Assembly (NCBI RefSeq): GCF_004011695.2
Contig: NC_082411.1
Location: 1,900,908 to 1,964,907, forward strand
DNA: 64,000 nt
Direction of reading: 5' to 3'
Source of the DNA: Ascochyta rabiei
Lineage: Eukaryota > Ascomycota > Dothideomycetes > Pleosporales > Didymellaceae
The translations under genes were made by a program, and so were the position numbers. The notes under the pieces were generated by a model. The model ran no database searches. It was not told the origin of the DNA and worked only from the letters and a program-made list of their open reading frames with translations. Positions within the stretch are counted from its first letter, which is position 1; every line of letters begins with the position of its first letter. This document shows, piece by piece, positions 23,451 through 35,152 of this stretch.

Positions 23451-26400
23451 ATGTCAGCAGAAGGCGTTAAGAATCAGTACTTAAAGCACTTGGCTGAGTA
23501 CTAGGTAGCTGTGTGCAGAGAGTGCCGGTACGCAGTATGGCCGGATTAGATGGAGGGTCACTTACAGAAGCTACACAAGCAGCCACAGAAAAAAGCTAAA
23601 GCTATTAGAGATGCTGTGCGCAAATGGGCAGACTTGCTACAGTATCCCAGCGAGTTAGAGATACCAAGCAATGGCGTTAATCCTATCCCACAGCTGCCAG
23701 TTTACAACAACAGACTGCTGTGTTTGTTAGACACGGAGTGGTGTCAGCACATTGCAAGAACTAAGGATTCAATTAAAGTGCATTGGCGTTAATGTCACAA
23801 CAGGTGGTTGGTAGGCAAGAAGCGAGGGCGCCCCAGCTAGACTTAAGAAAAGGCGTTGCAGGCGTAGCTAGGAGACGGTTGCAAGCGTGTACACTGCCAG
23901 CGATTGTTTGGCAGCTAGTGTAGGTTACAGTACTTTAAGGTGCGTTACATCTCAGACAGCGGTCTGCAGCCTGTCCTAACTAAGGGCAAGGCGGCGTAGG
24001 CGCGGGTGGGCAAGGAGATGGCTAAGACGTAGGCCAACATCAAGAACCAGGCAAAGACAACAATCTAAGACAGGGAGAAGGATGAGGCGGCCCTATGGCT
24101 GGAGCGGACTGGGTGGCTGCCGTACTTAAACAAACTGGATTATCTTAAATTGCTGGCGAGCATTAAGGAGCCTAACACAGGCCTAGAGAAGGACAAGGAG
24201 CCTGTTAAGGCTGCAATCTAGAACGCTATAGACAGACTGGCCTGCGTAAGCCAGGCGTCTGTTGTTGAGCGGATAGGCATATTTGTGCGTATAGAGGCGA
24301 TCTGGATAGAGAAGCATTAGACCAGGTATATGCTGCTGCAGGCGTATATAGACAACAAATTGATTAAAGAGCAATTATACCTGTAGAAGCAGATACTAAT
24401 GTTTTTTGTATAGACGCAGAGGGAGCACGGTTGGAAGAGCCCTAAGTACCGCTTCACACAGCAGCAGCGCGAGGCATGGGAGGCATTAATTGAGCAGGCA
24501 GAGAGAGACGTAGGTGGGGTAGAGATGGAGGTAGTGGACGCGGACGAAGACGAGGAGGAAGAGGAGGACAAGATGATGATTGATGAGCTTGACGACGACG
24601 ACGAGGAGCAGCACCTGTCTGAACATGACCATAAGCCCAAGCACGCGAAGCTAAGACTAATTAAAAAAGCGTGCTTGGACTTTTGCATTGTGTTGCTTAA
24701 ACAGACTATCTGCTGTAAGGAGTATAACTGCGCAATGGTGTGTGTGTTAGCTGTGCTCAGCGTTAAAGAGGATGGCTGGAAGGGCCCTAAGCTGTACCTG
24801 CTAATCTTGTTGTCTGTAATTAAAATCACCTGTTTCATGGTCGTGCAGCACGCACTAGAGCTGTTAGAGCTGTTTAAAGAGGAGGTGTTTAACAACAACA
24901 GCGCGTACAGAGGGAGCGACAGCGGCAGCAGTCTACCTAGCCGGCGCTAACTAAAAGGCTGCTTAGAGTTTGTGCAGCAGATAATGGACAGGTTTATGGT
25001 GCGAGGGAGCTACAGCCTAATGTAGTAGATGCTTAACTTACGCACGTATAGGCTGAAGGTGCACTACAACACTATGTTGCGCAGCCACGTTGAGTAGATA
25101 GGAAAGGATAAGCTGCTGTACAAGAACTTGCACTTTACTATAGCCTAGTTCTGCGGCATAGTGCACAGTATGCAGGCTGAGGCCAAGCGGCTACTAGTAG
25201 AGGAGCTGCTGTTTTGCGGCAAGCAGACAGCAGGTTAAGTGCCCCTGATCCTGTGGGAGCAGCTGCGCGACAACCCAACTGATAAGTAGCCAGGGTGGAA
25301 CTTTCTAAAAGACCACTGCACGCGCATGCCCGTAGATAGGGAGAAGTAGTTGTTTAAGCAGGTAGGCCAGGACGACAGCGCTAGGGAAAGGTTTATTAAG
25401 CCAGGAACCTGTTTAGGCATTGACTGGAAAGAGGTGGAGCAGTACATGGATTAAGTGATTGCGTTTTAAGAGAAGTTGGCTGCATTAGCGCACATGGTAC
25501 AGGGACAGCCTGCAAGATAGCCAGAGTTAGGCAGCATTTAACACAGCAACACCATTAAGGGGGGCTACTAAAACATTTTTATTAAGGACGGCATAGTTGT
25601 GTTTGTTATGTAGTACTACAAGGGGTATGCTTTAAGCGGCAATGTTAAGATCATCTACTAGTACTTTCTGCGTAAGGTAGGTAAGCTGGTAGTGTATTAC
25701 ATGTGGTTAGTGCTGCCGTTCTAGCAGCAGTTGGAGGCAATGGTGTGGGAGAAGGAGGTGATATTATCGCACATGTGGCCAGCGGACCCTAGCAGACAGA
25801 AGTAGACAAGCAACCAATTTTGCAAAATACTGAAGCGTGAAAGCAGAGTAGGTTTAAAGTAAGAGTTGACGATTGCAGCATACCGTGAGATTGCAATTAG
25901 CATCAGCCAGAGGTTTTTGCGGCTATTATTGGCATTTTAAGCAGAGGAGGGAGAGGAGAACAAGGAGTGGAATGAGGAGAATATGCACGCCACTATCTAG
26001 GACAAGCAGGCTAGCTACAGTGCGTATGTAGCTGGCATAGTATACACGTGTGGGATTATAGAGATAGCAGGCGTTACAGCAGACAGGCAGTAGTTATTCT
26101 GCAACTTAAGCACTGATTAGTACTAGTTTTTAGGTTTCCAGTCTGCTGTAGACGCAGCGGCAGACATTAAGAAGCAGAAGAAGGCGCTATTTGAGAGCGA
26201 GGCCGACAAGGCGAGGATTAAGAGGCTGGAGCAGTTAAGGAAGATGGACCTGGCAGCGCAACTTAAGCGAATAAAGGGTAAGAAAGCCAAGTTTAGAGGC
26301 GTGCAGAAGGAGGCTATTAAGGCGATTGTTGCTGGTGAGAGCCCTGTAGTGGCTGTGATGCCAACTAGCGCAGGCAAGAGCATGCTATTTATGTTACTGG

Positions 26401-28166
26401 CGTAGGCAGAGTAGGGCAGAATAATAGTTGTTGTTGTGCTGTTAGTTTTGCTGCGTAATAACATAATGTGGTAATGTAAGGAGCTGGGGATATTGTGTGC
26501 TGAGTGGCAGAGTTACTGCCTACCTAACGCAGCAGCTATTGTGTTTGTAACACCTAAGTTGGTAGTAGGAGAAGCGTTCGCAACGTTTTTAAACTAGCTG
26601 TAAGTAACGCGGCAGCTAGACTGTATTGTAATTAACAAGTGCCACATTGTATTAAACTGTTACTACACATTCTGCAAGCAGATACAACAGCTTAGCAGGC
26701 TAGCAGCAGCTAAGACGCAGATAGTGTTGTTAACAGCAACATTGCTGCTAACAGAAGAGGACGAGCTGTATTAACAAATGCATTACAAGCAAGGGTAGGT
26801 TAAGATGTTCCAGCAGCTAACTACAAGGACGAACGTGGCGTATTAGACTATTAAGATCAGCTGGTCTGCAAAGAAGAAGAAGGACGTTAAGTTAATAATT
26901 GTTAAGATAGTGCAGCAGAAGATGTAGAAGTACAGGACAGGCAAGCTTATTATGTATGGCAATTCGAAACCAAAGGTAAAGGCGTTAGCAGAGTAATTAG
27001 ATTGTTACGCGTATTACGCAGATACAGTAGGCAAGGTAAGCATGCTAGCGGACTTAATAGCAGGCAAGCAGCGCGTGATTGTAGCAACAAGCGCGTTAGG
27101 TATAGGCGTGGACATACCAGATGTACAGTACATTATTTACATTAATTAGCTGTTTACTATATTAGATTACGCGCAAGAGAGCAGCAGGGTAGGCTAGGAC
27201 AGACTGCAAAGCAAGGCTGTTTTAATTATTCAGGATAGGAAACAACGCACCAACAACAACAAGACAGAAGCTAAGCAGTAGTTAGTAAGGGAGTATGTGG
27301 AAGGTGGCAAGAGCAGGGCAGCTAGCTGTTAGAGGGAGGTGTTGGACAGGTATTTGGATGGGAGAAAGGATTGAGCAGGGTGTAGAGAGGAGGACAACAA
27401 GGAGATGTACGACGTGTGCCGAGGGATAGCTAGGCAGTTAGAAGAGGTGGTAGAGGAAGAAACAGAAGAAGGGAGCAGAACAGAGAATAACAATAGAGAA
27501 GAGATAGACGTTGTTAAAGCTAAACAAGAAGAGATGTAGCAGGTATATTAACAGCAGGAGTAGGCGCGTTAGGGGCTGTAGCAGACGTTAACGGAGCATT
27601 AATAGTAAGAGTTTGCTAATGTAGAGTGGGTGCGCAGGCAGTTAGCATAGTAGGCAAATTAATGCAGGATATGTAAGGGAGCAGGCAACGCGTAGAGCAG
27701 ACACAACATATAGCAGTATTAGAGGGCAGAGAGTAAAACAGCAAAGGAGATAGTATAGAAGATAGATGCTTAAGTTTAGTTTAATATGTTTTTAGGCTGT
27801 TTCCTATGCGGTGGCGTGCTGTAAGAGATTTGCAATAGCTAGGAACTAAACAGGGAGGGGTAATATTAATGAGTAGAGGACATAACTTGTTAGTACACTG
27901 GGGTGTTAAGTGCAGGGTTAACAGGTATAGTATTTAGTTACACAGAGGCAAACGCTTAATAGCAGGCCTAATTAGTAGAGCTTAGAGTTAACAATGTAGG
28001 ACTAGGTAGGATGTTAATTAAATATTTAGGGAAAAAACAACAGTTAGACACTGTAGATAGCAACAATTTAGTTAAAGAGTTTTGTTAGATTATACAGTTG
28101 TTAGCTAAGTAGACACAGTAGACGTAGTAGTAGCAAATAAAAGAATTTCCTGTTTACAATTTATAG
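23451..28166 (+). pseudogene. TLH RecQ-type helicase, module A copy, heavily RIP-mutated
   Basis: A frame of 1,572 codons with no net indel against module D but with dozens of TAG/TAA codons. The N-terminal OrsD-type finger region reads AEYQVAVCRECRYAVW...HLQKLHKQPQKK, the second finger C.HIARTKDSIKVHW. The acidic stretch is at 24,530-24,610. The central recombinase-like region keeps AAYREIAISIS, but the expected His in QAGH is Tyr (ASYSAYVAG). RecQ motifs are eroded: the P-loop is PTSAGKS and motif II is NKCH instead of DECH; SALGIGVDIPDV remains. Dead copy of a RecQ DNA helicase of the kind found beside fungal telomeres. Confidence 0.8.
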
Positions 28167-28214
28167 AAGCGGTGTAGCTAAGTTAGGTTTAGGCTGGGAC
28201 GTAAGTTAAGGGTA

Positions 28215-29757
28215 ACGTATTTAACGGGTAAGTCGGCCACACGGGCGAGTCGGCCACTCTGCCAAGACCACACCAACATTCTACCCTATTATGGCTTGCA
28301 TTGGCCTACATTAGTATTGTTTATAGTAGTACAGTATATAATATTATTTAGTAACACCTTCTTTAGGCTTTTTACACGTGCGCGAGTTATACCCTACATT
28401 GTGGCACTTTTTATAGCGTCTTTAGGTTACCTTACCTCCTTTAACACGTACTTGCTTCCTTACCTTCTTACCATCACCACACGCCCTAAACTTAGTTAGA
28501 GTAGTTAATTAAAGGCCTTCCTTAGCTGTTAGGACTCCCTCCTGCTGCAACCGCTTTCTTTTATGCGATCTACGTTGCATAGCAGCCTTATTTACTACTT
28601 AAAGCCTAGTAATCTCCCTTTAAGCTAACACTAGCTTATGCGCTACTATAGCTGCGCCTTTAGCAAGCTTTTTAAAGGCTCTAACTATTAAAGTTGGTAA
28701 GCTGCTTGCATGCCTTTAAATCCTCTCTTAAACCAGCGTTAATTGCGACCCTAATTGCAGGGTAGTGCTTAGGGTTTAGGACTGCTAGGGCTTATCTTCT
28801 ACAGTAGGTAGCGGTAGGGTACGTAGGCGGACATTAAGACCTATTATAACCCGTTCTGGGTTAAAGGGGACTATTCCAGCGCCTTAGAAGCCTTCTTAGA
28901 TATTACTAGAAGTAAATGTCTCCTTATAGGCGCCTATAAAGCATAATAGAAACTTAGTTTTAGTAATATAAGTAATGTAGTTGCGTATAAGATTCTTAGC
29001 TTAGCGCCTATATACCTTCTTTAGAGGAGCAAAACAACCCACATCTAGTGGTTATAAGAGGTAAGATGAGTGTAGAGGCATACACAGTGTAATAATGTTT
29101 ACTTCCTTACAGTATTATTAGAAGTTAAGGGAGTTGTGGCTCTTGTGGCCATTAATAAGGAGCAGCTAGTGCACTCCTTAGGTGCGCGTCTTTGTATAGG
29201 CATTAAAGTGCTTTAACCAGTCTAGACTAAGCTTATTAGTAGTCCATCCGTTCTTAGAGACTCTAATAACCTAATCATAGGGCAGATTATCCTCTTTGTA
29301 CCAGGTAGAGAGGTGGTTGCGGCCTTTAAAGATAATAAAGGGTAGAATAGCCTACTCTGTGCCATTAATGCCCTGTATAACCGTTGTCTACTCTTAATTA
29401 CCCTACTACACTACCTTTAGCTGTCCTTAACGCTCTAAACCTGTAATAACTGCTCCTGCAGATATCTGGCCTATTATAAAGCCTGTCTTATTAAAGTTAT
29501 ATATGTTATTATCCTAGATGCTATACTTAGCTTTAACATTTGCTATAAGCCTAAACTAGCCTTATATAATCTCTAGATCCTTATAGAGGGCTCTCTTATA
29601 GTCGTACTTACAATTAAACTTTACTTTAAGGTTAGGGCGGCGCTTAACAAATGTATTAGGCTAGTTTATGCCAACATGGCCTATATTGCGCTTAGTACGC
29701 AAAGAATTAGCTATATTAGCTACAGCAGCTAGCTAAGGAGCAAATCCTTGTACATCT
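28215..29757 (-). mobile_element. Truncated Fot1-like transposon inserted in module A
   Basis: Inserted at a TA (28213-28214) in the 3' flank of the module A helicase. Its left end ACGTATTTAACGGGTAAGTC differs from the complete Fot1 copy, with GGTAAGTCGGCCAC and GGCGAGTCGGCCAC as its subterminal repeats. From about 28,250 it aligns with 17,570 onwards (transposase C-terminus on the minus strand, stop-ridden). Homology stops abruptly at CAAATCCTTGTACATCTA, where module B begins, so the right third and right inverted repeat are gone. Confidence 0.8.
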
Positions 29758-30137
29758 ATCCCAAATAGGTAGACCGAACAATATATTGTTCGATTTTAAG
29801 GCGTGAGTTTGTTAGGGACGAGATGTACACGAACCTATGGTACATCTCAGACTACCCCATCGTTCGCTTACTTTACAGTAATTTCTAACTACGTTCGTTC
29901 AACGCATAACAATTCAATTCCTTTAAAAGCGAAATATGTTTCTTAAGCTACTAGAAGGTATAATCTATGTGACTTTTAGCGCAACAGTCTGTGTAGTTAA
30001 TAGCATTAGGGTTTGGTGTTTGTAGTTGCTATTACGCTAGCGCATAGAGGACAACAATGTTTACTACATATAAATAACAGCACAAAAATGTAACACATAA
30101 ACTACACAGCACAACTACATTAGTTACAGCATGCGAT
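29756..30137. repeat. Left-end repeat of module B with 18-bp palindrome
   Basis: 382 bp, nearly the same as 45,623-46,004 (module C), and related to 19,638-19,935 (A). A perfect 18-bp palindrome CGAACAATATATTGTTCG sits at 29775-29792, 19 bp from the end. No coding potential seen. Confidence 0.75.
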
Positions 30138-31904
30138 CTACGCCTGGGGTTTGTAAAGCTTAAGCAAAGTAAGTTGGCGCATTAGACGGACAGGTGCAGG
30201 GCTTTTTGCTGTCTTTTGGGCAGGCGCAGGCTCAACGCACTCCTCATCACCGCCGTGTTCGCAGTCCTCCATCTCACTGTCTTCAATCTCCTCCACCTGC
30301 GTCGCCGACATAGGCATGTTCGCCTCAATTGACAGCGTTGCCTTCTCGCTGATAGATCTGCCAGAGATGCCCTCTAAGCCCAGCCAGGCGTCTAAGGCCA
30401 TGCTTGCTTTGTAGGCTATCAGATTCACCTTCACAACTAACTTAAGCCAGATGTGCCAGAAGGGGACGCAGAGATTGTTCTCTACCTACAAGTTGGAGAT
30501 AATGTTGTGCGGCATCAGGCAGAGCATGCCCCAGCCCAGCCGCTTGGCTGCTTCGTACCAGCGGAGCGCCTGGTGCAGCTGCCTCTTAAACTGCTGTTGC
30601 TGCTGAGGCCCTGAAGCGGCGGTAACAGACAGCAGCAGGGCGTCTATAGCCTTAGAGCTGACCTTGCCCTTGCTGTATCAGTTATTGCCCTTATTGTTCA
30701 GCCTTGCGGCGTCCTGCGTCTAGATCTGGTCAATCTTCTTGGTGTAGGCCTTGCTGAGGAAAGCCATGGCCTAGCAGTACTTAATGTGGATGATGTCCAG
30801 CTCCTGCTTATAGCGGTCGCACAAGCTCCAGGCGGAGGCGAGCGCGCTTTGAGGCACAGTCAAGGAGCTGCTCTTCTGCGACAGCTGCCAGCGGCTGCGG
30901 GAGGAAGCGGGCGGGCGGGTTTCCTTAGGCTCCTGCGCAAAAGGCGATCCTTGTGTACACCAACTTCGCAGAAAGGCAGCAGCCAAGACCTAGGAAGCAG
31001 CATTGCTAATGCAACGGGCCTTGTTAAGCATACTAGAGGCTGTTAGGTAAGGCGCTGTGGCGCTGCTGTACAGGTTGTTGTTGTTACCTACTAGCTGCTT
31101 AAGGATCCATAAAATGAACAGCTCGTCCGGGCGCGAGATGGAGGCATAGGCACCGTGTTCCTTGCGGGATGCCAACTCGGGCAGCAGTACCAACCTAAGG
31201 TCCTGCTTCTTCTGCGCTCGCATAAGCTCCAGCTTCTTAGCGCGCTCTTGCTCAGCACGGCGGTTTTTGTTAGAGACGCTTGTGATCTGGGCGGGTTCCT
31301 CCTGTCCAACCTGTCCACAGACGGGCTCCTTAAGCTCAGGCTCTTCCAACCCGTCAGACTCGTTTAGTTCTGACAGCTGCGGCGTTGTTAGGCTGGGAGG
31401 CTTAGTGGCTAGCCGGAGACGCTTTAACAGCAGCGCTGAACTCAACGCAGCAGCGCGCTTTGTTGACTGCGGTAGGAAGTTGCAGGGCTGCTGCGCTGAA
31501 GGGGGTTCCTTTTAAAAGCTGTTGCTTGCGCTGTTAGCAAGGCCCTGTGCTGCAGAGACCAGCCGCGCCCATGTATCAGCAGGTAACGCGCTTTTGGCGA
31601 GCGTCTCCCTTAACAGCCATATCGCCGACAGCACAGAGTAGGCAACAAACACAGGCTTGCAGACACTTGTCTTGTCTGGAACTAGCCAGCCTGCGCTGTG
31701 TGGGCGGAATAGAGCATCACGCTGCGAGTTTAAGACAGTGGCCTTGTTCTAAAACAGCTTTTAGTAGTCCTTGTTCGGCAGGTCGTATGCAAGCCTGTGG
31801 GCAAAGCTAGACTTGCTGGCCAAGGGGAAGCTCCGAGGCCCGCCATCGAATTGCTTGGCGGCATCTTCCAGCGCGGAGATCCACAGCAGATTAGATGGCG
31901 ACAT
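30138..31904 (-). pseudogene. TLH partner protein, module B copy
   Basis: A 589-codon frame without net indels. Nonsense codons include TAA after NKDY, TAA after SDSF/SNSF, TAG before VLAAAFLRSW and TAG in NL*VE. The C-terminus reads MRQLTLLKLYKPQA, a few residues different from A and D. Divergent to the truncated helicase start. Confidence 0.6.
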
Positions 31905-32104
31905 GTTTGTTTGTTAACGTAGAAGATAAGGGGAAAGAAGAAGCAGTCGTGTTGTGTTAAGACCCTGGACTAGGGTAACAGCCTAGACGGAGATTGGCCT
32001 GTACAACATGGGCAGGCGCATAAGCTGGGGTGCGAGACTTAATATAACCTAATAATAAGAAGCAGGTTTACAGCATAGAACAGAAAGAACAGTACGTTGC
32101 CAAC
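31905..32104. promoter_or_regulatory. Divergent promoter gap of module B
   Basis: 200 bp between ATG 31904 (minus) and ATG 32105 (plus), the same length as in C and D. Confidence 0.45.
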
Positions 32105-32338
32105 ATGTTAGCAGAAGGCGTCAAGAATTAATACTTTGAGCACTTGGCTGAGTACCAGGTTGCGGTGTGCAGAGAGTGCCGGTACGCCGTATAGCCAGAT
32201 CAGATCAAGGGCCATTTGCAGAAGCTACACAAGCAGCCGCAGAAGAAAGCTAAAGCTATTAGAGATGCTGTACGCGGATGGGCAGACTTGCTACAGTACC
32301 CCATCGAGTTAGAGATACCAAGCAATGGCGTTAACCCT
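32105..32338 (+). pseudogene. TLH helicase, module B copy, 5' fragment only
   Basis: Begins MLAEGVKN and carries the first OrsD-type finger (CRECRYAV..DQIKGHLQKLHK). It matches A, C and D up to SNGVNP, then homology ends within TTAACCCTAA at 32,330-32,339. Confidence 0.75.
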
Positions 32339-32344
32339 AACAGC

Positions 32345-32775
32345 TTATCTAGCAGGATATCTAGAAATTTAGGATATCTAGAAACTTTTTTGTTTTTTCT
32401 TTTCTTCTTGCTATTTCTAGCCTATTGTAACGTATCTAGAAAATTTCTAGATGTCTTTTTTTTTTTTTAGGATATCTAGAAATTTCTAGATATCTTCTCC
32501 TTTAGGTTATCTAGAAATTTCTAGATATCTACTTTTTTAGAATATCTAGAAATTTCTAGATATCTTCTTCTTTAGGTTATCTAGAAACTTCTAGATATCT
32601 TTTTTTTTTTTTTAGGATATCTAGAAATTTCTAGATATCTTCTCCTTTAGGTTATCTAGAAACTTCTAGATGTCTGCTTTTTTAGGTTATCTAGAAATTT
32701 CTAGATATCTACTTCTTTAGGTTGTCTAGAAATTTCTAGATGTCTACTTTTTTAGGATATCTAGAAATTTCTTAA
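32345..32775. repeat. Palindromic minisatellite, 35-bp period
   Basis: About a dozen imperfect units, each built on a 24-bp palindrome (arm GATATCTAGAAA followed by its complement) separated by TTAG/TTCT-type spacers. Best-aligned units start at about 32,471, 32,506, 32,541 and 32,576. The array begins exactly where module B is broken. Confidence 0.85.
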
Positions 32776-33664
32776 GCTTTAGCTTCTTTTACTATATCTC
32801 TACTAGATCTAGTCTCTTCTAGTAGCTTATTTAGAAGATAATAAAATAGTTAATAACATTTTATTAGTATCTATAACTATCTTTTAGTTATTCTACTATC
32901 TCTATAGCTATAAACACTATAGCTAATAGCTATCTACTAGCTATTTACTAGGTATTATACTCTACTAACCTATCTAAAAGAACAACTAGCGCTTTAGAAT
33001 AAGTAGTTAGTTTTTTATTCTTTTCTTCTTTTTCTTCTTCTTTTCTTTCTTCTTTTCCAGCTGTTATAGCCTATCCTAGGGTAGTAGAGATAGTAGTTCT
33101 AGAAAGTAATATCTAGTAGAGATTATTAGAGAGAAGAACTAGCTTTCTATCCCTTATAGATAATAAGTAGATAGAATAACTAGAGAGAATACCTAGGGAG
33201 AATATCTAGAGAGAATAACTCTTACTTCTTATACTTAGTATCTATAAGAATAACTAGCGTTAATTCTTTCTATTTCTCTATATAGCTAATAGTAGTAAGT
33301 ACCCTTAAGATATAGAAATAGGAAAAGAGAATTCTCTATCTTTTCTATCTAGTATATAGGTAGAGGCTCTTTTAATAGATAAAAACAAAGTATAATATAG
33401 AGAAAAGCATTCTTCTAAGACTATTCTTTACTAGCAATAGCTAGTAACTTTCTATTCATACAGTAACTAAAGAGAAGAACTAACAATCCTTTTATAAAGG
33501 TAATAGCATTAACTAATCTTTATTCTATCTTATTTCTATTTATATACCTACACTATAGCTAGAGACATTTCTTTTTTCTTAGTTTATTCTTTTTAAAAAG
33601 TAGATAAGATTCTAGAACTAATTTTAACCTTAAAGGACTTCTACTTAAAATAGAGCTATAGCAT
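32776..33664. other. AT-rich spacer in unit X
   Basis: No open frame on either strand that I can support. A long T/C-rich tract lies near 33,010-33,060. Composition matches the rest of unit X. Confidence 0.4.
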
Positions 33665-34328
33665 TTAATAGTCTATAAAAAGATCTTCTTCTTCTTCTAT
33701 ACTAGTAGAGCTAGTAGAACTAGTAACACTAGTAGTACTTTCTTCTTTCTCTTCTTCTTCTTCTTCTTTCTCTTTTAAATTCTCTAGGTACTCTAGTGTT
33801 TCTCTACTAAAGAAGGAAGGGCTAGACTTATTAGCTACTATAGTTACTATACTAGCATGGAGACATACCTATTATCTAGCTCTAGAATAGTATAGAGTCT
33901 ATTACTAACGTACTCTTCTAAGAACTCTTTACTAGTAACTAAAGTAACTTTATCTTCTACTCTAGTATTATAGTAGGTAATATAGTATTCTTCTTTCTTA
34001 AAAGAGTTTACTATAATAATAAAGAACCTAGTATAGCCTAGTTCTAAGCCTAGCGTCTGCTATTAGCATAGATACTTCTACTATAAGATTATACTACTAT
34101 ACCTTTCTTATAAATATAGTTTACTAAGCTAGGTAGCTTGCTATAGCTAACTAGGTAGCCTAGAAAGCCTACTACCTTATTACTAGCTTTGTCTCTTATA
34201 TTATAAACATTCTTTCCTAGTAGATAGGTAGAAGTTAAAGCTAAAGAGCTAAGATTTTCTTTAAGAAATCTTCTAGCTATAGTAGTACTATAGTTAAGAT
34301 TCTTATAGCTCGTCTTAATTCTAGACAT
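33665..34328 (-). pseudogene. Divergent minus-strand gene of unit X (intron-containing or broken)
   Basis: Starts at ATG 34328 with 79 open codons (MSRIKTSYKNLNYSTTIARR... LLGKNVYNIRDKASNKVVGF). A second frame then continues QTLGLELGYTRFFIIIVNSF ... VTSKEFLEEYVSNRLYTILE. A third has SSPSFFSRETLEYLENLKEK followed by a Glu-rich and Ser/Thr-rich end, stopping at 33665. A GTAGTA...CTAATAG segment near 34,060-34,098 could be a 38-nt intron joining parts one and two; a GTATGT donor near 33,870 could begin a second intron, but I found no clean acceptor. I do not recognise the protein, and it shows no clear similarity to the module A-D partner. Confidence 0.45.
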
Positions 34329-35152
34329 CTAGAAAAGATAGAAGTTAGCTTCTAGAAGATAGTAGTATATAGAATTCTTACCTTTAGTATTTTGCTTAGT
34401 ACCTTAGTATAAGTAGTTAGGGTTATAGAAGAGTAGATAGTAGTGTAGTAGTATAAAATAGAAAGAGAGTTTCTCTACTTTTATATTATCTTCTTTTCTA
34501 TTACGTCTTAACTAGTAGTCTTCTATTTACTATACTAAAATTAACAATTAATATATCTTTCTTTACTTAATCCTTAATTAGTAGTAGAATAATTAAGAAT
34601 TAACTAATTCTTCTTTACTAAATTCTTAATTGTTCTAGCAGTAATTAAGAATTAACTAATTCTTTATTTATTAAATCCTCATTACTAGTAGAATAATTAA
34701 GAATCAACTAATTCTTCTTTAATTAATTCTTAATTATTCTAGCAGTAATTAAGAATTAACTAATTCTTCTTTTATTTATTTCTACTTACTAGTAGAATAA
34801 TGAAGAATTAACTAATTCCTCTTTGTTTAATTCTTAATTACTAGTAGTAGAATTAAGAATAAAGGTAATTCTCTAGTAACTAAACGCTAATTAGACTTAC
34901 TAATAGCTAGAGCTAGCTATCTATATAAACACTTCTTTCTTCTCTTTACTATCCTTCTCTACTCTACTCTCTACTTTACTCTTTACTATACTATTCTATC
35001 TACAGACCTCTACCTTCTATATCTATTACTAAATACTATAAAAGTAAGTATTCTCTATTTCTACCCTTAGCTACATCTTCTACTAGAAGCCTACTAATAT
35101 ACCTATAGAAATACTATAAAAGAACTCTATTTAACTAGCTAAGTATACTACT
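34329..35152. promoter_or_regulatory. Divergent spacer of unit X with AATTAAGAATTAACT tandem repeats
   Basis: 824 bp between two opposed genes. From about 34,545 to 34,860 a unit of roughly 55-60 bp recurs about five times. It contains TTAAGAATTAACTAATTC and its near-complement, so each unit can fold back. This is likely the promoter region of both genes; the repeats may be regulatory or simply a minisatellite. Confidence 0.5.

Larger units (their letters stand above)
19638..28214. mobile_element. TLH module A (oldest, carries an extra cargo gene)
   Basis: Starts CTATCCTAGATAGG and shares about 300 bp of left-end sequence with modules B and C. It then holds a 1.5-kb passenger segment absent from B-D (a But2-type gene), the minus-strand partner gene, a 166-bp divergent gap and a full-length helicase frame. 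Sequence past the helicase matches the same place in module D (AGCGGTG.AGC..AGTT) until a second Fot1-like element interrupts it at 28,213. The distal remainder of the module is missing. Confidence 0.7.
29756..32344. mobile_element. TLH module B (truncated early in its helicase gene)
   Basis: Left end CTATCCCAAATAGG joined directly to the interior of a Fot1-like element. Order: 382-bp left end, partner gene (minus), 200-bp gap, first 78 or so codons of the helicase, then an abrupt switch to AT-rich unit X at about 32,339-32,344. Confidence 0.75.

Noticed and set aside
24317..24898. Minus-strand frame with poly-Ser run (193 codons) in module A
   Set aside because: It is the antisense of the helicase gene's acidic Asp/Glu stretch; equivalent antisense frames appear in C and D.
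32345..32775. Possible CRISPR array
   Set aside because: The repeat and spacer are both repetitive, the period is 35 bp with no unique spacers, and the host is a fungus.
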